DNA of 25,314 bases from a virus: IMG/VR virus record IMGVR_UViG_3300042884_000120, positions 1-25,314 of that record. One strand, given 5' to 3'. How positions within the stretch are numbered: the first letter of the stretch is position 1; each line of letters begins with the position of its first letter. Shown here piece after piece: positions 1 through 8,295 of the stretch. Both the position numbers and the translations under genes were made by a program. Under the pieces are notes generated by a model, which did no database searches, was not told where the DNA came from, and saw nothing but the letters and a program-made list of their open reading frames with translations.

Positions 1-596
1 TTATTGATTAGGTAGTCTTGTGCAATCTTATAGAGTGCTAATGCCTTTGCTGACTTTTCAATGTACTGCACAGAACTATTGATGGCTGGCAATACCGTTG
101 ACTCATCAAACTTGTAATGCGCCCAAATGTCATCGGCATAAGCCCACTGCATTGAGTCAATCTTGCGCCCTTGATCGATTGTGTGATAGCCTACCGTATG
201 GCTTGCATAAGGCTTGCCAAGTGCTACCAACTCATCCATCATTGGCTTAATGTCTTTTAGTGCCACAGCATCTACATCAAGATAAACATTCTTGTCGTAT
301 GGAAGGTAATCGTAAAGATGCACCTTCGCCTTTGCTGGATCTAACTTCCTGTTGGTGTATAAGTGATCGTGATCAATCTCAATAAAGCTATCAATCACCT
401 CATAAAGATCACCGCAATACTTGTCTGCGTCCTTTCTTGATTCGATCAAGCAAGTGATCTGAATATCTTTATTGAATCGCTTAATTGAATAAGCTAAGTT
501 GTAGGCTGCCCAATAATATTGAGGTCTACCAAACGCCATAAGCACCACCCCAATCGAGGCAGTGCTTTGGCTTTGTGGTTGTGTTGCCTCTGTCAT
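1..596 (-). CDS. Glycosyltransferase-like protein (3' end outside window)
   Basis: The frame is open from ATG at 596 to the left edge: 198 complete codons and no stop, so the C-terminus is missing. The N-terminal half has the layout of a GT-A type nucleotide-sugar transferase. After a polar start of about 13 residues comes a hydrophobic strand (IGVVLMAFG), then a helix (WAAYNLAYSIKRF). At about residues 106-116 comes YLDVDAVALKDI, a DxD-type motif of the kind that binds metal and nucleotide-sugar in GT8-like enzymes. The start overlaps the stop of the upstream tail gene by one base (TAATG), so the two are translationally coupled. Its place at the end of the tail operon suggests glycosylation of a virion protein or of a host surface glycan; that role is inference. 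The fold class is fairly sure, the substrate unknown. Confidence 0.72.
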   Translation of the reverse strand, partial: MTEATQPQSQSTASIGVVLMAFGRPQYYWAAYNLAYSIKRFNKDIQITCLIESRKDADKYCGDLYEVIDSFIEIDHDHLYTNRKLDPAKAKVHLYDYLPYDKNVYLDVDAVALKDIKPMMDELVALGKPYASHTVGYHTIDQGRKIDSMQWAYADDIWAHYKFDESTVLPAINSSVQYIEKSAKALALYKIAQDYLIN

Positions 597-1135
597 TATC
601 CGAAGATGCCAGCAGGTGCAGGATACTGTGAAGGGATGTTTTTATCTCTCCACGAAAAAGTTACCTCATAACGCTGAAGTTCGTTGTTCTGCTCAGGTAT
701 AATGAAGTTAGCCGATGAAGTGATACCAACATTAGGGTTGATATAAACAACAGTTCCTGAATCGCAAAGGAATGCTAAGATCCAAGAGATTCGTCTATTG
801 TTGACATCATTCCAGAAGGTGTTATTCTCATCAGTTACGTTAGCATCGTAAAGCGTGGCAGTACGATCCTCGTTGATTCTGATTGGTGTTCCGCAGCCGA
901 TAGGCGAGTCAACGGTAACTGGTGAGCCAGCAGGAAGAGCGAAGCGAATATCCTCAATTAGCTTGGCAGTGCCAGCATCAATTAAGGCTTGTACTTCAAC
1001 GCTATCTGAAGGATCAACTAATTCCGTTCCACACGCTCCGACCAAAATTGCTGACACTCCGCCTAACTTGTAATCGTTACAGTTGACAAGATTGTGATCC
1101 AGCAAAGAGGAATCGCAATATGATACGCATCCCAT
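596..1135 (-). CDS. Putative virion (tail) structural protein
   Basis: This 179-aa protein has a Cys-rich start (MGCVSYCDSS, with further Cys at about 16-18 and 35), an all-beta look, no signal peptide and no membrane segment. I do not recognise a named family. The composition (many Asn, Thr, Asp and Ile) and the position right after the tail or baseplate genes suggest a structural protein, possibly a tail-tube or tail-tip component. It is the first gene after a 91-bp gap that contains a TAAATTTG box, so it may have its own promoter. It is coupled to the downstream glycosyltransferase by a TAATG overlap, which makes it a candidate substrate for that enzyme, although nothing in the sequence proves this. 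Confidence 0.6.
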   Translation of the reverse strand: MGCVSYCDSSLLDHNLVNCNDYKLGGVSAILVGACGTELVDPSDSVEVQALIDAGTAKLIEDIRFALPAGSPVTVDSPIGCGTPIRINEDRTATLYDANVTDENNTFWNDVNNRRISWILAFLCDSGTVVYINPNVGITSSANFIIPEQNNELQRYEVTFSWRDKNIPSQYPAPAGIFG

Positions 1136-1213
1136 AGTTTTGTAGAGTTTATTGTTCGTTAATGCCGATTCAATAGGATGGCATCAGAAGTCCTACGTCT
1201 ATGATGATGATTG

Positions 1214-1221
1214 CAAATTTA
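1214..1221 (-). promoter_or_regulatory. Candidate -7 box (TAAATTTG)
   Basis: The minus strand reads TAAATTTG, a match to the Bacteroidota -7 consensus TAnnTTTG, in the 91-bp gap before the gene at 1135. I see no good -33 TTG at the spacing used elsewhere in the window. The leader would be about 75 nt. The same string GTAAATTTGCA occurs before the gene at 21101. Confidence 0.35.
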
Positions 1222-1226
1222 CAAAA

Positions 1227-2861
1227 TTATTCTTGAAATAGGTTGATGAGGTCTTGCGTAATGATTCGATTATCATCTTGGTAAAGCAAGAATGGCTCAT
1301 CCAAATTAAGGATCGATGGCAAGCAGTCAGCATCCACACCAACACAAACTGTCTTGCGAACTATGCCCGTCTTGCGGTATAGATCAATGCTAAGAGTTCC
1401 GAGATCATCGGCATCGTTGTACTCGATCTCAGGGAAGTCTGCCTCAGCAGGGAAGTGCGTTTCACCGTTAACGTATAAGTTATCGAAGTACACCAAGATC
1501 GATAAGAAGTCAAGCACATACTCAGGCAATCTGCCAAAGAAATAGGTGTGTCTTTTCCTGCGATCAACATAAGATGCGTGCCACCTTCCAGAAGCATAAC
1601 GGAATAGATCTGCATCGGTATCGTATTGCGCTTGGTATCTTCTACCTTCCAATCTGATTGATGGCAGGAATGATGAGCCATAGAAAGCAAAGCCAAATTG
1701 ATTCTCGCCATTGCAGCCTTCTAACTTAAAGTAATCGCATCCGCTATATTCGCCAACTGAGATCACATCACTGTAACGGTCATAGTTAACCGATGTGTAG
1801 ATTGCCCGTAGTGTTACCTTGCTGATCTCGATAAGCGATGGTGTGCCTCCAAACTGTACGCCAAATAAGCTAATATTGCCTGATGATGTTGGAGTGAATA
1901 CAATAGTTGTAACGCCTGCCGTTGTAATAAATGAACCATATCCATTACCGTCAACAACAAGACGCAGCCTTGCGTTGCTAATGGCATCCACAGTTATCTC
2001 AATAGAATACTCAACACCCTCGCATACTTCCGTAACTGATTCAAGATAGGCACTCTCGCCACTGCCCAATTCGATGCTGGCTAAGTTTGGATCGATCACC
2101 CAATTCGTTGTTCCTGTGCCAAGCACTGAACTCCAACTCGGCACTCCTGATCTTGTTGCATTGAAGTAAGGGTTAGCGATAAAGTATTGACCGCATAAGT
2201 TCGTACAATACTCAGCAATGGCTAACCGATAGCACCCCGCTGATAGTGCAACATCAACCATCGAGAAGCCAGCAGTCAGATACTGATCGATGGTCGTGAT
2301 CGTTGGATCAATCCTTGCGACTACTGTATTGACATCATCAGCATCTACCACGCCTAAGAACAAGCCACCATTCGGAATGCCGACCAAGCTAATAAACACA
2401 AAGCTACCAATAAAGGTATTTCCCGTTATTGTTACATTTATGCTGCTATTGGTCAGTAGGTGAATGGTGTCGAAGTAAAGTGTATGAGTTCCTGCTGCTG
2501 TAATGTTTTGGCTTGATGCTCCCGTTACATTGACATTCAATATACCAATTATATCAGGTACTTCAATTATAACCCTGATCACACCGTACATATCCTGCGG
2601 ATAGAAGTTCTGGCTAAAGAAGCCAGTTGGATCTGCTGCCGTTGATGTTATGGTAGATCCGCTTTCCTCCCAAGCCTGCACAGTTATAGCACCGCCATAA
2701 GTTCCTGAATCATTGCAAGGAGTCGATTCGATCTGGAAGAATATCTCATCATCAAAATCGACAAGTTGCTTGAAGCCATCACCTCCGCATCCGCAGTCGG
2801 TTGATAGTTCTGCCGATGGCTTAAATACTATTGGCTGATTAGGTATGGAGTTGTAACTCAT
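1227..2861 (-). CDS. Tail/baseplate protein with carbohydrate-binding-like domain
   Basis: This 544-aa beta-rich protein lies directly downstream of the gene ending at 2858, with an ATGA overlap, so it belongs to the tail operon. The N-terminus (about 1-60) contains CGCGG and a short acidic segment. The middle (roughly 230-355) looks like a jelly-roll carbohydrate-binding module: it opens NPYFN, has GTTNW, a CEGVEYSIEITVD strand, LRLVVDGNG, and ends with IEISKVTLRAI. The last third has an R-rich stretch (about 405-445) and ends on a DDNRIITQDLINLF segment. A distal tail or baseplate protein that touches host glycans fits the order tape measure, large tail protein, this gene. The family is not named with certainty. 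Confidence 0.65.
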   Translation of the reverse strand: MSYNSIPNQPIVFKPSAELSTDCGCGGDGFKQLVDFDDEIFFQIESTPCNDSGTYGGAITVQAWEESGSTITSTAADPTGFFSQNFYPQDMYGVIRVIIEVPDIIGILNVNVTGASSQNITAAGTHTLYFDTIHLLTNSSINVTITGNTFIGSFVFISLVGIPNGGLFLGVVDADDVNTVVARIDPTITTIDQYLTAGFSMVDVALSAGCYRLAIAEYCTNLCGQYFIANPYFNATRSGVPSWSSVLGTGTTNWVIDPNLASIELGSGESAYLESVTEVCEGVEYSIEITVDAISNARLRLVVDGNGYGSFITTAGVTTIVFTPTSSGNISLFGVQFGGTPSLIEISKVTLRAIYTSVNYDRYSDVISVGEYSGCDYFKLEGCNGENQFGFAFYGSSFLPSIRLEGRRYQAQYDTDADLFRYASGRWHASYVDRRKRHTYFFGRLPEYVLDFLSILVYFDNLYVNGETHFPAEADFPEIEYNDADDLGTLSIDLYRKTGIVRKTVCVGVDADCLPSILNLDEPFLLYQDDNRIITQDLINLFQE

Positions 2862-4849
2862 CGCAGAATCTCGTTAGACTTTAGTACAAATTTAGCATTT
2901 TGCCTTATAACAGATTGAACTTCCATCGTTTTAATATAGCCATCAATTACCGCCAATGAATCCTCTGTGCGCCCTAACTCAATCGGTGATGATGTTTGAT
3001 TGATGATCGATGTGATCTCATTCATTGATAGTGGTCGCTCAAACTCATAAAGGAATGTTCTAAAATCTTCAGTGTTGACCGCTTCAAGTTCTTCAGCAAT
3101 CAAAGGAATGCCAGATCCCTGAAAGAATGTTACTTCGCCTCCAAAGTCTTTAGCAATATCTATCTCTATGCCTGTGCCATTAAATACTTTTGCCGACATA
3201 TCGGCTACAACCCTATCGCCTTGATTGGCAATAAAAGAGCAAGTAACAGTCATAAGCGAAAATGAACTATACAACTGAGCCACTAATGCACCATTGTAGC
3301 TATTGATTACATTCTCTTGAGAATCAAGATGTCGAATGATTGCAAAGTTATCCACTGTGCCAACTGGAGTGCCACTAACTCCTGCCCTAATTAACTGAAG
3401 CGAAAAAGTGTATTCTCCAGTGTATGGTATAACATATCTCGATAGATTAAAGTTGTTACCGTTATCAGTAACCTCATCATTAAACTCAATGAAATCGCCA
3501 TTGAATCCACTGAATGTGGTAAAGTCTGTATCGTTTGCTTCAAATGTCTGCAAAGGACTTAGAAACATCTGCGCCCTAAAGTCTGTCAATGTAGGATCGA
3601 ATGGTTCTTCTAAGAATGAGAACAACGAACTTGGGTAACCATTGAGCCATCTTGCTGACACCTCATCATTAGTAAAGCCCCCGTTAAAAACATCCTGACC
3701 AATCGCATAAGGATCATAACGCTTTGCTTCAAAGTATGGTGTAACTCCTCCAAAGTAGATCACTTGCAGAATCACATTGGCAAGGTCGTGCGATTCATTA
3801 TTAAACCGAACAATATCTTCGATCACATTGGTATCAAAGATAATCTCTGAAGCCTCAACATTTAGGATATTTGAAGTGTTGCACTCGCCCGTAAATCCAA
3901 ATCGTTCCTTTCTAAATCCTCTGAATGGTGTCTGAGTAAATGACAATGATTGCGGTGGATCGTTCTGCGAGTTTGATTCATTAGCCTCCAGCACAGGACT
4001 GTTGCCAAATTGCACCGCTGCATAAATCTTCTGAGTGTCGAACCTAAAGTCAATGTCAGGCTGATCGATTAGCGATGCTGATTGATTTAACTGATAGAAG
4101 TATTCAATCGGCTCAATCCTTATCACTGGTCTATTGTTTGCCTGCTTAAAGAAGCCAATGCCCAAATTATATTTAGCCCGAAGATCTCTGTATAGCTGCT
4201 CAAAGGTTACAACGATCTCAATGTCTTGGTTAGTTCTGATTGATCTGCCATTGGTGATGCAGACAATATCGGCATCATCAGGCTCTGCAAAAAAGAAGTC
4301 AGAAGCAAAGTCTACCAAGTTGTCGCTCATACAACTAACAAGGTGAGTCAACGCATCAAACACTGTAACTCCTCTGCCTGCATCAAATGTTCCGATAGGG
4401 CTTGCAGGATTAAACAACTTGATTAGCCTTCTTGCTGGTGGAACTATTGGCTCAAGGTTCTTGGTTACTACACAACTAAGTGAGAATGGAATGCCTTTGT
4501 TGTTGTTTATCTTAGTTGAGAATGATTCGTCATAAAGTTTGGTCTTGACTCTGCATTTGTCTAAATCAAAAACCGTTTCAGTAACTACGATGTAGCCATC
4601 CACCAATCGCTCCCAAGAGTTTTGACATCTGTACTGAACTTGGACATTAACTAATTGACAGAATGTGCGATCAACTACCTTATCGAATAGGTACTGATAA
4701 GCAGTGCCATCAAAGAACAGATCGTTATTAAATGATACAATCCTCGATCCTATCGAATCATCTTCTGCGACACTAAAGCCGAAGTCTTGTGGATTTAATG
4801 GCTGCCCCCGATCAATACCATCGATCAGGAATTTAATCTCTATTGCCAT
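2858..4849 (-). CDS. Large tail-tip/baseplate protein
   Basis: This 663-aa protein is encoded immediately after the tape measure, the usual place of distal-tail and tail-associated proteins in siphophages. It starts MAIEIKFLIDG and overlaps the tape measure gene by 10 bp. Residues 1-130 look like a beta-sandwich hub domain (SRIVSFNNDLFF, WERLVDGYIVV). The middle is mixed alpha/beta. At about 455-585 there is a beta-sandwich segment (YVIPYTGEYTFSLQL) reminiscent of C1q/TNF-like trimerising modules. There is no signal peptide or membrane segment. The protein probably anchors the receptor-binding parts to the tail tip; this is inferred from position and fold appearance, not from a recognised catalytic motif. 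Confidence 0.68.
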   Translation of the reverse strand: MAIEIKFLIDGIDRGQPLNPQDFGFSVAEDDSIGSRIVSFNNDLFFDGTAYQYLFDKVVDRTFCQLVNVQVQYRCQNSWERLVDGYIVVTETVFDLDKCRVKTKLYDESFSTKINNNKGIPFSLSCVVTKNLEPIVPPARRLIKLFNPASPIGTFDAGRGVTVFDALTHLVSCMSDNLVDFASDFFFAEPDDADIVCITNGRSIRTNQDIEIVVTFEQLYRDLRAKYNLGIGFFKQANNRPVIRIEPIEYFYQLNQSASLIDQPDIDFRFDTQKIYAAVQFGNSPVLEANESNSQNDPPQSLSFTQTPFRGFRKERFGFTGECNTSNILNVEASEIIFDTNVIEDIVRFNNESHDLANVILQVIYFGGVTPYFEAKRYDPYAIGQDVFNGGFTNDEVSARWLNGYPSSLFSFLEEPFDPTLTDFRAQMFLSPLQTFEANDTDFTTFSGFNGDFIEFNDEVTDNGNNFNLSRYVIPYTGEYTFSLQLIRAGVSGTPVGTVDNFAIIRHLDSQENVINSYNGALVAQLYSSFSLMTVTCSFIANQGDRVVADMSAKVFNGTGIEIDIAKDFGGEVTFFQGSGIPLIAEELEAVNTEDFRTFLYEFERPLSMNEITSIINQTSSPIELGRTEDSLAVIDGYIKTMEVQSVIRQNAKFVLKSNEILR

Positions 4850-7137
4850 AAGTATCTTGAATCTGATGAGTTGATATTCACCACAGTCGACTTGCCTTTC
4901 AAATCTTTGCGAAGCCCTTTGATCTCTCGCTCCATTGACTTGCTGTTGAGCGATGCGTTAACCGTTACGTTTGCACCTCTGTTCTTGGCAGCGAAGTCCA
5001 TCAATGCAGGGCGTACATATCGCTCATCCACATACTTCTTGAATGCTGCTGATGATCTGTTCATTGCATCAAGAGCATCACGATGGCGTGCCACTGATGA
5101 TTTGTTAACTACGAACTCACCCTTCTCTGCTTCAATCATTGTACCTCCAGCCTCGTGGCTTCTGCCTCCTACAACACCACCCTTCTTGAACTTAGGGATT
5201 GGAGTTGCTGCAATTAATGCGATCTGTGCTGCTCCAGTTGCAGCAGCAAAGGCAATCAATAATGGATTAGGACTTGCTTTTGCAATTGCTGTTGCTGTTG
5301 CAATAATGGCTTGAAATAATGACAATGCCTTTTCTGCTTTGGCTTGCTTAGTTCTTTCGGCTGCAATTCTTTGTTGCGCCCTAAATTGAGCAGCCTCTCG
5401 TTGTCTGATCTTGCTATTTTCTAAGTCAGTTGTTTGGTTTATAGCTTCAATCTCTTTATCTCTAACCAATGCAATTTCTGCAATTCTATTCTCAGATAAT
5501 TGCTTTTGAAGGTTCAAAATGTTACTTAAGGCATTCAATGTTTGATTAGCTATTTCAAGCGCATCATCAATTGTTTGCTCCGTTGTCTTCTTTCGCTCTG
5601 CTCTGATAGCTGCCTGTGTTTCAGCATTAATCTTTTCGATTGCCGTTGCTTCTTCTTGTTGATCTTGTATTGAATCAATAGCCTGCAACTTCCTTGCCTC
5701 GCCCTCTAACCGAATCTGCTCAAGCCTTTTATCAAGAGTATTCTGACCATTGATGATGGCTGTGTCATTTACATTTTGAAGTATTGCAATTTGTGTAGCA
5801 GCAGATTGAACTCTGATTTTATTTAATTCTGCAAGTTTCTTTTGTTCTTCTTCTGAAAGTTTTATTGTTCCAGTAAATCTTTTACTTTCGATCTTTTCAA
5901 TCTCTGCAACAGTCTTACGTCTATTTTCAATCCTTAATACATTGATTGCATTTTCTCTATCAAGAATTTCCTGCTGTAATATAAATCGCTCCTGCTCAAT
6001 ATCAAATGTATCACGCAATACACTCCTAATCAATGTTTCATTTTTATTGATAAGATCTAACTTTCGTTTAGCAGAATCTAAAAACAACTTTTCTTTTTCG
6101 ATTTCAAGTTTAGTGGTGTCTTTGTTTAATGCCTCAGCCAATGCTATTTCTCTATTGATAGCGTTCTCTCTTGAAACTAATCTACGATTCTCATTTGCAA
6201 TTATCTGATCTATCAAGCCCTTATTCTTTTGAACTTGCTTTTCATCACCGATCAAACTCTGCACTTTCTCAATACCTTCAATCAATAACTTGAAGGGTGT
6301 TAACACACTATTGATAATAGCCTTTCCAATCTGAGCAAATCCATTCTCAGGCTTTGAATTTTGAAAGTCGCTAAATGCTTTCTTAACCTTATCAAAATTC
6401 TGAACCAATGCTACCAAGCCCAACACCAACAAGCCAACTCCAGTAGCCGCCAATGCTATCCTAAAGGCTTTCATAGCTCCCGTTGATGTACCTACAACAA
6501 CAGCATAAGCCGCTTGTGCCTGAGTTGTTAAAAGTGTTTTGATCCTGCTCTCTTCAAGCAAGAGGTTAGCAATCTGCTGAACTCCATTAGCGATGGCTGT
6601 GGCTGCTTGAACTTTAAGCAATGCCTTTTGTAGATCTTCTGATTCATCACCAAATAAAGCAGCCGCCCCTTGCGCCACTTCAAAGCCAGCAGCAAGACCT
6701 TGTGTGGCTTCTACTGCTGCATCGAACTTGAATGTATCGGATGCAAGGTTTGATACTCTTGCTCTGGTATCTCCTACCTGATCTTCAAGCCTTGCCGCTT
6801 CAAGTGTTAACTGCCGAAACTGAGCAGTTCCACCTTTGCCTGCTACTTCAAGTTGAGATAGTTCGTTCTTTAAAGATCTTAATTGACCAGTTAAAGTCTT
6901 GCCTTTCTTATTAAGGTTATCGAATGCGGTGTTCTGGTCGGCAAGTGCTTTCTTAACTTCATTGCCTGAGAATGCTGCTGCGATGCTTTTGCCTGCACTC
7001 TTATAGGCATTGGCTACTTCCTTAGAACTCGTTTGCGCTGATGCAACAACGGCATCGTTGGCTTTATTAACTTCATTAACTGTTGCCTTCAGGCTCGTTG
7101 CCTCGGCTTCGTATATGATTTCAACCTTTGCTGCCAT
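4840..7137 (-). CDS. Tail tape measure protein
   Basis: This 765-aa protein sets tail length and is carried inside the tail tube. It has the typical build: a long Ala/Lys/Glu/Gln-rich helical N-terminus (about 1-200), a strongly hydrophobic segment (about 226-247, IALAATGVGLLVLGLVALV), a long coiled coil (about 290-600), and a second hydrophobic Ala-rich stretch (about 610-660). The C-terminus has the KFKKGGVVGG...HEAGGTMIEAEKGEFVVNKS motif that recurs in tape measures of many phages. At roughly 0.15 nm per residue it would span about 115 nm, which is an estimate. It overlaps the small upstream ORF by 17 bp and the downstream tail-tip gene by 10 bp. It is the longest complete gene in the window. 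Confidence 0.93.
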   Translation of the reverse strand: MAAKVEIIYEAEATSLKATVNEVNKANDAVVASAQTSSKEVANAYKSAGKSIAAAFSGNEVKKALADQNTAFDNLNKKGKTLTGQLRSLKNELSQLEVAGKGGTAQFRQLTLEAARLEDQVGDTRARVSNLASDTFKFDAAVEATQGLAAGFEVAQGAAALFGDESEDLQKALLKVQAATAIANGVQQIANLLLEESRIKTLLTTQAQAAYAVVVGTSTGAMKAFRIALAATGVGLLVLGLVALVQNFDKVKKAFSDFQNSKPENGFAQIGKAIINSVLTPFKLLIEGIEKVQSLIGDEKQVQKNKGLIDQIIANENRRLVSRENAINREIALAEALNKDTTKLEIEKEKLFLDSAKRKLDLINKNETLIRSVLRDTFDIEQERFILQQEILDRENAINVLRIENRRKTVAEIEKIESKRFTGTIKLSEEEQKKLAELNKIRVQSAATQIAILQNVNDTAIINGQNTLDKRLEQIRLEGEARKLQAIDSIQDQQEEATAIEKINAETQAAIRAERKKTTEQTIDDALEIANQTLNALSNILNLQKQLSENRIAEIALVRDKEIEAINQTTDLENSKIRQREAAQFRAQQRIAAERTKQAKAEKALSLFQAIIATATAIAKASPNPLLIAFAAATGAAQIALIAATPIPKFKKGGVVGGRSHEAGGTMIEAEKGEFVVNKSSVARHRDALDAMNRSSAAFKKYVDERYVRPALMDFAAKNRGANVTVNASLNSKSMEREIKGLRKDLKGKSTVVNINSSDSRYLWQ

Positions 7138-7240
7138 TGTTTTGAGCCTTTATTTGAGCCTCAAATTTAAGCAAATAAGTTAACACATCCGATCTCATTA
7201 ACTCATTGAACTCGGAGATTGATCCGCCTGCCAATACCAT
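7121..7240 (-). CDS. Small pre-tape-measure ORF (coupled, or -1 frame extension of chaperone)
   Basis: A short reading frame between the chaperone-like gene and the tape measure. Read from ATG at 7240 it gives 39 aa, MVLAGGSISEFNELMRSDVL..., resembling the distal segment made by frameshifting in other phage tail-assembly chaperones (a GG-x-I-x-E-x-x-ELM helix followed by an aromatic/acidic helix). ATG 7240 overlaps the upstream stop as TGATG. An AGGGAG sequence six bases upstream could serve as a Shine-Dalgarno, so coupled re-initiation is the simplest reading. The same frame is the -1 frame of the upstream gene and stays open back to about 7449, so a fusion made by -1 frameshifting is also possible. 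Its stop lies inside the tape-measure start region (17-bp overlap). Confidence 0.55.
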   Translation of the reverse strand: MVLAGGSISEFNELMRSDVLTYLLKFEAQIKAQNNGSKG

Positions 7241-7887
7241 CACTTGCTCCCTGAAGATGTCGGTTGTTCTCTTAGCCCTGCTTTGCGGTGAGAACTCAGT
7301 TGGCGTAACGCCTCTTGTAGTTTGCGAACTTCGTGCGTGTTGTACTCCCAAAGCGTTTGAAATTCGTCCGCTGAAATATTGAATAAGGGCATCAGCGGCT
7401 CGATACCCAGATTGTAAAAAAAATCGTGCGCCCCTCCATTGCTCAATTCCTCAAACAAGGTTAACTTCTGTTGATGGATGTCAGGGTTAATCTCGGCAGG
7501 GTTCTCATCTGATCTGATGATCCAAGTCGCTGCGATGTTTAACAACAGATCACGATGGATCACAGTGTTCTGCCTCTCTCTGATAACGTGAATGTATGCT
7601 CCCATCAATGCTGCCGTCTTAGGGTTAGCCAAGCCTGCTGATAGTGCCTTTTCCATTTCAGTGAGTATCTTCTCCATCTCTGATCCACTTAACCCACTGC
7701 TCAACCTTTCCATCAGGCTCATCGACATTGCGAACCTCTCCAATGGCATATTTACTTCTTTCGGGAATCGGTAGTAAGTATGCTGCCCTTTCTTAAATAC
7801 CTCAACTAAGTTGTATGTTGACTTGTGATTGTTACTGCGCAAAAATATTGATCGCAGTCGATCTGCGAATCTTTTGGATGATTTCAT
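7240..7887 (-). CDS. Putative tail assembly chaperone (pre-tape-measure protein)
   Basis: This 215-aa, mostly helical soluble protein sits just upstream of the tape measure, the fixed position of tail-assembly chaperones that coat the tape measure during tail building. It begins with a beta motif (NLVEVFKKGQHTYYRFP, about 26-42) and continues with helices. Residues 155-195 (HDFFYNLGIEPLMPLF...SADEFQTLWEYN) look like the conserved end of Bacteroidota phage proteins at this position. I chose ATG 7887 although it overlaps the previous gene by 56 bp, because the next ATG (7749) would remove the N-terminal beta motif. A T8 run at codons for Phe-Phe (7418-7425) is a perfect T TTT TTT slippery heptamer, and the -1 frame is open beyond it. 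Confidence 0.68.
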   Translation of the reverse strand: MKSSKRFADRLRSIFLRSNNHKSTYNLVEVFKKGQHTYYRFPKEVNMPLERFAMSMSLMERLSSGLSGSEMEKILTEMEKALSAGLANPKTAALMGAYIHVIRERQNTVIHRDLLLNIAATWIIRSDENPAEINPDIHQQKLTLFEELSNGGAHDFFYNLGIEPLMPLFNISADEFQTLWEYNTHEVRKLQEALRQLSSHRKAGLREQPTSSGSK

Positions 7888-8080
7888 CTAATGAGTTATT
7901 TGTTTTGATTTCAGAATTGTCCTTCAAGATCACCACCGTTCCACCTTCATCGTCCGCCTCGAAGCAATGGCTGATAAAGTCAACATTGACAATCGTATCG
8001 GCTACCTTTCGATTCACGCCAAGCACCTCATCAATCTCGTTGCTGTGATATACTGCTGAAACGATGATGAAGCCAGTCAT
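7832..8080 (-). CDS. Small FlbD-like protein
   Basis: This 82-aa protein begins MTGFIIVSAVY. The pattern of an N-terminal strand, then NVDFI, then a TVVILKDNSEI strand and a closing SLDEIIQKI helix resembles the small FlbD-like proteins frequent in phages of Bacteroidota. Their function in phages is unknown. An in-frame ATG at 8107 would add nine residues and overlap the upstream gene by 22 bp. I prefer 8080 because an AGGTGG precedes it at suitable spacing, it follows the upstream stop by five bases, and the fold starts there. The 3' end overlaps the chaperone-like gene by 56 bp. Confidence 0.62.
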   Translation of the reverse strand: MTGFIIVSAVYHSNEIDEVLGVNRKVADTIVNVDFISHCFEADDEGGTVVILKDNSEIKTNNSLDEIIQKIRRSTAINIFAQ

Positions 8081-8085
8081 GTGAT

Positions 8086-8295
8086 CTACCACCTTTGCAC
8101 TGGACATTCGGCATCAGGCACTCTTGTTTTGGCAGGCAGGAAGCATCCACACTCCTTGCAAGTGTTGGTTAGCTTCTGATGATATGGGCAAACCACGCAC
8201 TCCATCATCCGCTTCCTTGATAGCTTTCTGCTTGCCTTAGTATCGAAGCACCACAGCATCCAGCCGTGAAGGATCATCTTGATCTTCTTTAACAT
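8086..8295 (-). CDS. Small zinc-ribbon-like Cys-rich protein
   Basis: This 69-aa basic protein has CVVC at 33-36, CKECGCF at 46-52 and a terminal CPVQRW (Cys64). The spacing C-x2-C-x9-C-x2-C suggests one bound zinc. Short proteins ending in CGCF...K...CP...W are common in Bacteroidota phage structural operons, usually without known function. The start overlaps the upstream stop by seven bases. Zinc binding is inferred from Cys spacing. Confidence 0.65.
   Translation of the reverse strand: MLKKIKMILHGWMLWCFDTKASRKLSRKRMMECVVCPYHQKLTNTCKECGCFLPAKTRVPDAECPVQRW

Noticed and set aside
1361-1711. 116-codon minus-strand frame inside the tail gene
   Set aside because: It is an out-of-frame shadow of the 544-aa tail protein with Ser/Met-rich implausible composition.
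4871-5314. 147-codon + strand open frame opposite the tape measure
   Set aside because: It is the complement of the Ala-rich C-terminal tape-measure coding sequence, with no independent gene features.
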